In this document: positions 5,597 through 8,175 of the stretch, one piece after another
Position numbering within the stretch: position 1 is the stretch's first letter
Layout: each line of letters opens with the position of its first letter
Assembly: GCA_964472545.1 (NCBI GenBank)
Contig: CAYYNP010000384.1
Coordinates: forward strand, 1 to 8,175
Reading direction: 5' to 3'
Source of the DNA: CAYYNP01 sp964472545
Lineage (GTDB): Bacteria; Planctomycetota; Planctomycetia; Pirellulales; Thermoguttaceae
Length of the DNA stretch: 8,175 nucleotides
Position numbers and translations under genes: made by a program
Notes under the pieces: generated by a model
Databases searched by the model: none
What the model was told of the DNA's origin: nothing
Seen by the model: only the letters and a program-made list of their open reading frames with translations

Positions 5597-8175
5597 GTGG
5601 AAGAACGACGCTTCGTGACCGTCGATGGCAATGAAGCGACCGCGCATGTAGCGTACCTCTGCAACGAGGTGCTGGCCATCTATCCGATTACCCCTTCGTC
5701 GCCCATGGGCGAAATGCCCGACGCGTGGGCGGCCGGCGGCCGGAAGAACCTCTTCGGCGTGGTCCCGAACATCACGGAGATGCAGAGCGAAGCCGGCGCC
5801 GCCGGCGCGGTGCACGGATCGCTGCAAGGCGGTGCCTTGACGAGCACCTTCACCGCCTCGCAGGGCCTGTTGCTGATGATCCCCAACATGTTCAAGATCG
5901 CCGGCGAACTGACGCCTTCGGTCTTCCATGTCTCGGCCCGTACGATCGCCACCCACGCCTTGTCGATCTTCGGCGACCACAGCGACGTGATGGCCTGCCG
6001 GATGACCGGTTGGGCCATGCTTTGCTCCGGTTCGGTGCAAGAGGCCCAGGACATGGCGATGATCGCCCAGTCGGCCACGCTGAAGGCCCGGCTGCCGTTC
6101 ATGCACTTCTTCGACGGCTTCCGCACCTCGCACGAAGTCAACCGCATCGAGCAACTCACCGAAGACGACGTGCGGAGCATGATCGACATGGAGTTGGTGC
6201 AGGCCCATCGCGATCGGGCGATGAGTCCTCATCATCCCGTGCTTCGCGGCTCGGCCCAAAACCCGGACGTCTTCTTCCAAGCTCGCGAGGCCTGCAACCC
6301 GTTCTACGAAGCCACGGCCGGCATCGTGCAGGAGACGATGGACAAGTTCGCCGCGTTGGTCGGGCGGCAATACAAGCTGTTCGATTACGTCGGTGCCGAA
6401 GACGCCGACCGCGTGATCGTGCTGATGGGCTCGGGCCTTGGGGCCACGGAAGAGGCCGTCGAGGCGATGATGGCCAAAGGCGAGAAGGTAGGCATGATCA
6501 AGGTGCGGCTCTTCCGCCCCTTCGACACGGCCGCCCTGGTCGCCGCGCTGCCGAAGACGGTCAAGTCGATCGCCGTGCTCGACCGCACCAAGGAGCCGGG
6601 CTCGGCCGGCGAACCGCTCTATCAAGACGTGGTCACCGCGGTGGCGCAGCACTGGCCGCAGGGCAACGGCACCATGCCCAAGGTGATCGCCGGCCGTTAC
6701 GGCCTGGCGGGCAAGGAATACTCCCCGGCGATGATCGTGGCGATCTTCGGCGAGTTGGCCAAAGACGATCCCAAGCCGCGGTTCACGATCGGCATCAACG
6801 ACGACGTAAGCAACCTGAGCCTGGAGTACGACGCATCCTTTTCGACCGAGGGCGACGACACGATCCGCGCGTTGTTCTACGGTCTCGGCAGCGACGGCAC
6901 CGTGGGGGCGAACAAGAACTCGGTGAAGATCGTGGGCGAAAACACCTCGCTGAACGCCCAAGGCTATTTCGTCTACGACTCGCGAAAGGCCGGCTCGCTG
7001 ACCACGTCGCACTTGCGATTCAGCCCGCGGCCGATCAAGGGCTCATACCTGATCGACAAGGCCAACTTCGTGGCCTGTCACCAGGCCCATTTCCCCGAAC
7101 GGCTCGACATGCTTTCGCTGGCCGAGCCGGGCGCCACGTTCCTGTTGAACAGCCAATACGGCCCGGACGAAGTCTGGGACCATCTGCCGATCGAAATCCA
7201 ACAGCAGATCGTCGAGAAGAACCTGAAGCTGTTCGTGGTCGACGCCTACCGCGTTGCCCGCGACGCCAAGATGGGCGTGCGGATCAACACCGTGATGCAG
7301 ACCTGCTTCTTCAAGCTGGCCGGCGTGTTGCCGGAAGAGGAAGCGATCGCGCAGATCAAAGACGCGATTAAGAAGACCTACGGCAAGCGGGGCGAGACCG
7401 TGCTCAACCGCAACTACGCCGCGGTCGACGGGGCCTTGAGCGCGTTGCACGAGGTGAAGGTGCCCGGCAAGGTGACCGCCACGAAGCACCAGCTTCCGCC
7501 GGTGCCGACCGACGCACCGGAGTTCGTCACCGAAGTGATCGGCACGATCATCGCCAACAAGGGCGACTCGCTGCCGGTCAGCGCGTTCGACGCCAACGGC
7601 ACGTTCCCCACCGGAACCACGCTCTACGAGAAGCGGAGCATCGCCCAGGACATTCCGATCTGGGACCCGGACGTCTGCATCCAATGCGGCCGCTGCTCGC
7701 TGGTCTGCCCGCATGCGGCGATCCGCATGAAGGTCTTCGACCCGGCCGCGCTCGAAGGCACGCCGGAGGGCTTCGTGGGCGCCGCCACCAAGGGCAAGGA
7801 CTTCCCCGACTGGCAAGCCCGCATCCAGGTCGCTCCGGACGACTGCACCGGTTGCGGCGTCTGTGTCGATACCTGCCCGGCCAAGAACAAGCAGGCGGAA
7901 GGCCGCAAGGCGATCAACATGGAGACGCAGTTGGACCACCTCGAAGGCGAGCGTGCCAACTGGGACTTCTTCCTCACGATCCCCGACGTCGACCGCAGCC
8001 TGGTGAAGGCCGACACGATGAAGGGCTCGCAGCTCTTGCAGCCGCTCTTCGAGTTCTCGGGCGCGTGTGCCGGCTGCGGCGAAACTCCTTACGTGAAGCT
8101 GATTTCGCAGTTTTTCGGCGACCGCATGATGATCGCCAACGCGACGGGCTGCTCGTCGATCTACGGCGGCAACCT
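5597..8175 (+). CDS. nifJ: Pyruvate:ferredoxin (flavodoxin) oxidoreductase, 5' part
   Basis: This enzyme oxidises pyruvate with CoA to acetyl-CoA and CO2, passing electrons to ferredoxin or flavodoxin in the cytosol, using thiamine diphosphate and three [4Fe-4S] clusters. The first 859 residues are present; the family runs to about 1,170-1,200, so the gene continues past the window. Residues 29-37 are YPITPSSPM, the N-terminal domain signature. E65 (EMQSEAGA) and R115 (HVSARTIATHALS) correspond to the conserved catalytic-site Glu and Arg of the Desulfovibrio africanus enzyme. Two ferredoxin-type CxxCxxCxxxCP motifs sit at C694/C697/C700/C704 and C750/C753/C756/C760. C824, C827 and C852 (GACAGCGE, ATGCSSIYGG) are the first three ligands of the proximal cluster; the fourth and most of the thiamine diphosphate domain lie outside. 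The frame is open throughout with strong GC3 bias, suggesting high expression. The GTG start is supported by GAGGAG. Identity is very sure; pyruvate as the substrate is inferred from the single-chain architecture. Confidence 0.96.
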   Translation, partial: MEERRFVTVDGNEATAHVAYLCNEVLAIYPITPSSPMGEMPDAWAAGGRKNLFGVVPNITEMQSEAGAAGAVHGSLQGGALTSTFTASQGLLLMIPNMFKIAGELTPSVFHVSARTIATHALSIFGDHSDVMACRMTGWAMLCSGSVQEAQDMAMIAQSATLKARLPFMHFFDGFRTSHEVNRIEQLTEDDVRSMIDMELVQAHRDRAMSPHHPVLRGSAQNPDVFFQAREACNPFYEATAGIVQETMDKFAALVGRQYKLFDYVGAEDADRVIVLMGSGLGATEEAVEAMMAKGEKVGMIKVRLFRPFDTAALVAALPKTVKSIAVLDRTKEPGSAGEPLYQDVVTAVAQHWPQGNGTMPKVIAGRYGLAGKEYSPAMIVAIFGELAKDDPKPRFTIGINDDVSNLSLEYDASFSTEGDDTIRALFYGLGSDGTVGANKNSVKIVGENTSLNAQGYFVYDSRKAGSLTTSHLRFSPRPIKGSYLIDKANFVACHQAHFPERLDMLSLAEPGATFLLNSQYGPDEVWDHLPIEIQQQIVEKNLKLFVVDAYRVARDAKMGVRINTVMQTCFFKLAGVLPEEEAIAQIKDAIKKTYGKRGETVLNRNYAAVDGALSALHEVKVPGKVTATKHQLPPVPTDAPEFVTEVIGTIIANKGDSLPVSAFDANGTFPTGTTLYEKRSIAQDIPIWDPDVCIQCGRCSLVCPHAAIRMKVFDPAALEGTPEGFVGAATKGKDFPDWQARIQVAPDDCTGCGVCVDTCPAKNKQAEGRKAINMETQLDHLEGERANWDFFLTIPDVDRSLVKADTMKGSQLLQPLFEFSGACAGCGETPYVKLISQFFGDRMMIANATGCSSIYGGN

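Noticed and set aside
5152..5634. Plus-strand open frame of 160 codons across the intergenic region
   Set aside because: It runs through the inverted-repeat element and into the start of the oxidoreductase in another frame, and its product (HAHACVGM repeated) only reflects the palindromes.
5591..7012. Minus-strand open frame of 473 codons antisense to the oxidoreductase
   Set aside because: Its sequence is rich in His, Arg, Gly and Val without motifs, and the plus strand there carries a complete, motif-verified enzyme.
5725..7371. Plus-strand open frame of 548 codons
   Set aside because: It overlaps the oxidoreductase in another frame. The product is dominated by Arg, Gly and Asp in low-complexity order, a typical shadow of a GC-rich gene.
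7043..7939. Minus-strand open frame of 298 codons
   Set aside because: It is antisense to the ferredoxin-domain part of the oxidoreductase and shows no domain; it arises from strong GC3 bias.

Overview
The window looks like a piece of a planctomycete chromosome, probably of the Pirellula type. The evidence is the high GC content, a secreted PQQ-type beta-propeller protein opening with a 'DWPxWRGPxxDGIS'-like motif, a DUF2007 protein carrying planctomycete-style zinc ribbons, weak or variable Shine-Dalgarno sites, and intergenic palindromes built on CATGCCCACGC. The taxonomic call comes from recall of such features, not from a database search.

Layout. Positions 1-285 are non-coding and hold a degenerate copy of an intergenic repeat, followed by a good sigma70-like promoter (226-253). 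Two plus-strand genes follow. The first (286-1926) encodes a 546-residue protein of unknown function with a class I SAM-methyltransferase-like core in its second half. The second (2005-3000) encodes a radical SAM protein of the spore-photolyase-like (SplB/COG1533) type with an extra C-terminal cysteine cluster. A 168-base gap separates these from a minus-strand pair. The upstream gene of that pair (5039 to 3834) encodes an exported PQQ-repeat beta-propeller protein. Only 26 bases after it comes a small protein (3807 to 3169) with a DUF2007-like domain between two zinc ribbons. Positions 5040-5596 are intergenic. They contain a TATAAT-type promoter for the minus-strand pair and a striking nested inverted-repeat element (5139-5324). 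They also form a long leader for the last gene. From 5597 to the window edge runs the first 859 residues of a pyruvate:ferredoxin/flavodoxin oxidoreductase, with a GTG start behind a strong GAGGAG ribosome-binding site.

How they fit together. The oxidoreductase is a central-metabolism enzyme, and the beta-propeller/DUF2007 pair is ordinary planctomycete gene content. The methyltransferase-like/radical SAM pair is the accessory-looking part. Both proteins appear to use S-adenosylmethionine, they lie on one strand 78 bases apart, and the first has mixed codon use unlike the strongly GC3-biased oxidoreductase. It is the best candidate for an undescribed two-component enzyme system, but the sequence does not reveal its substrate. 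No RNA genes, CRISPR arrays, transposase genes or clear rho-independent terminators were found.
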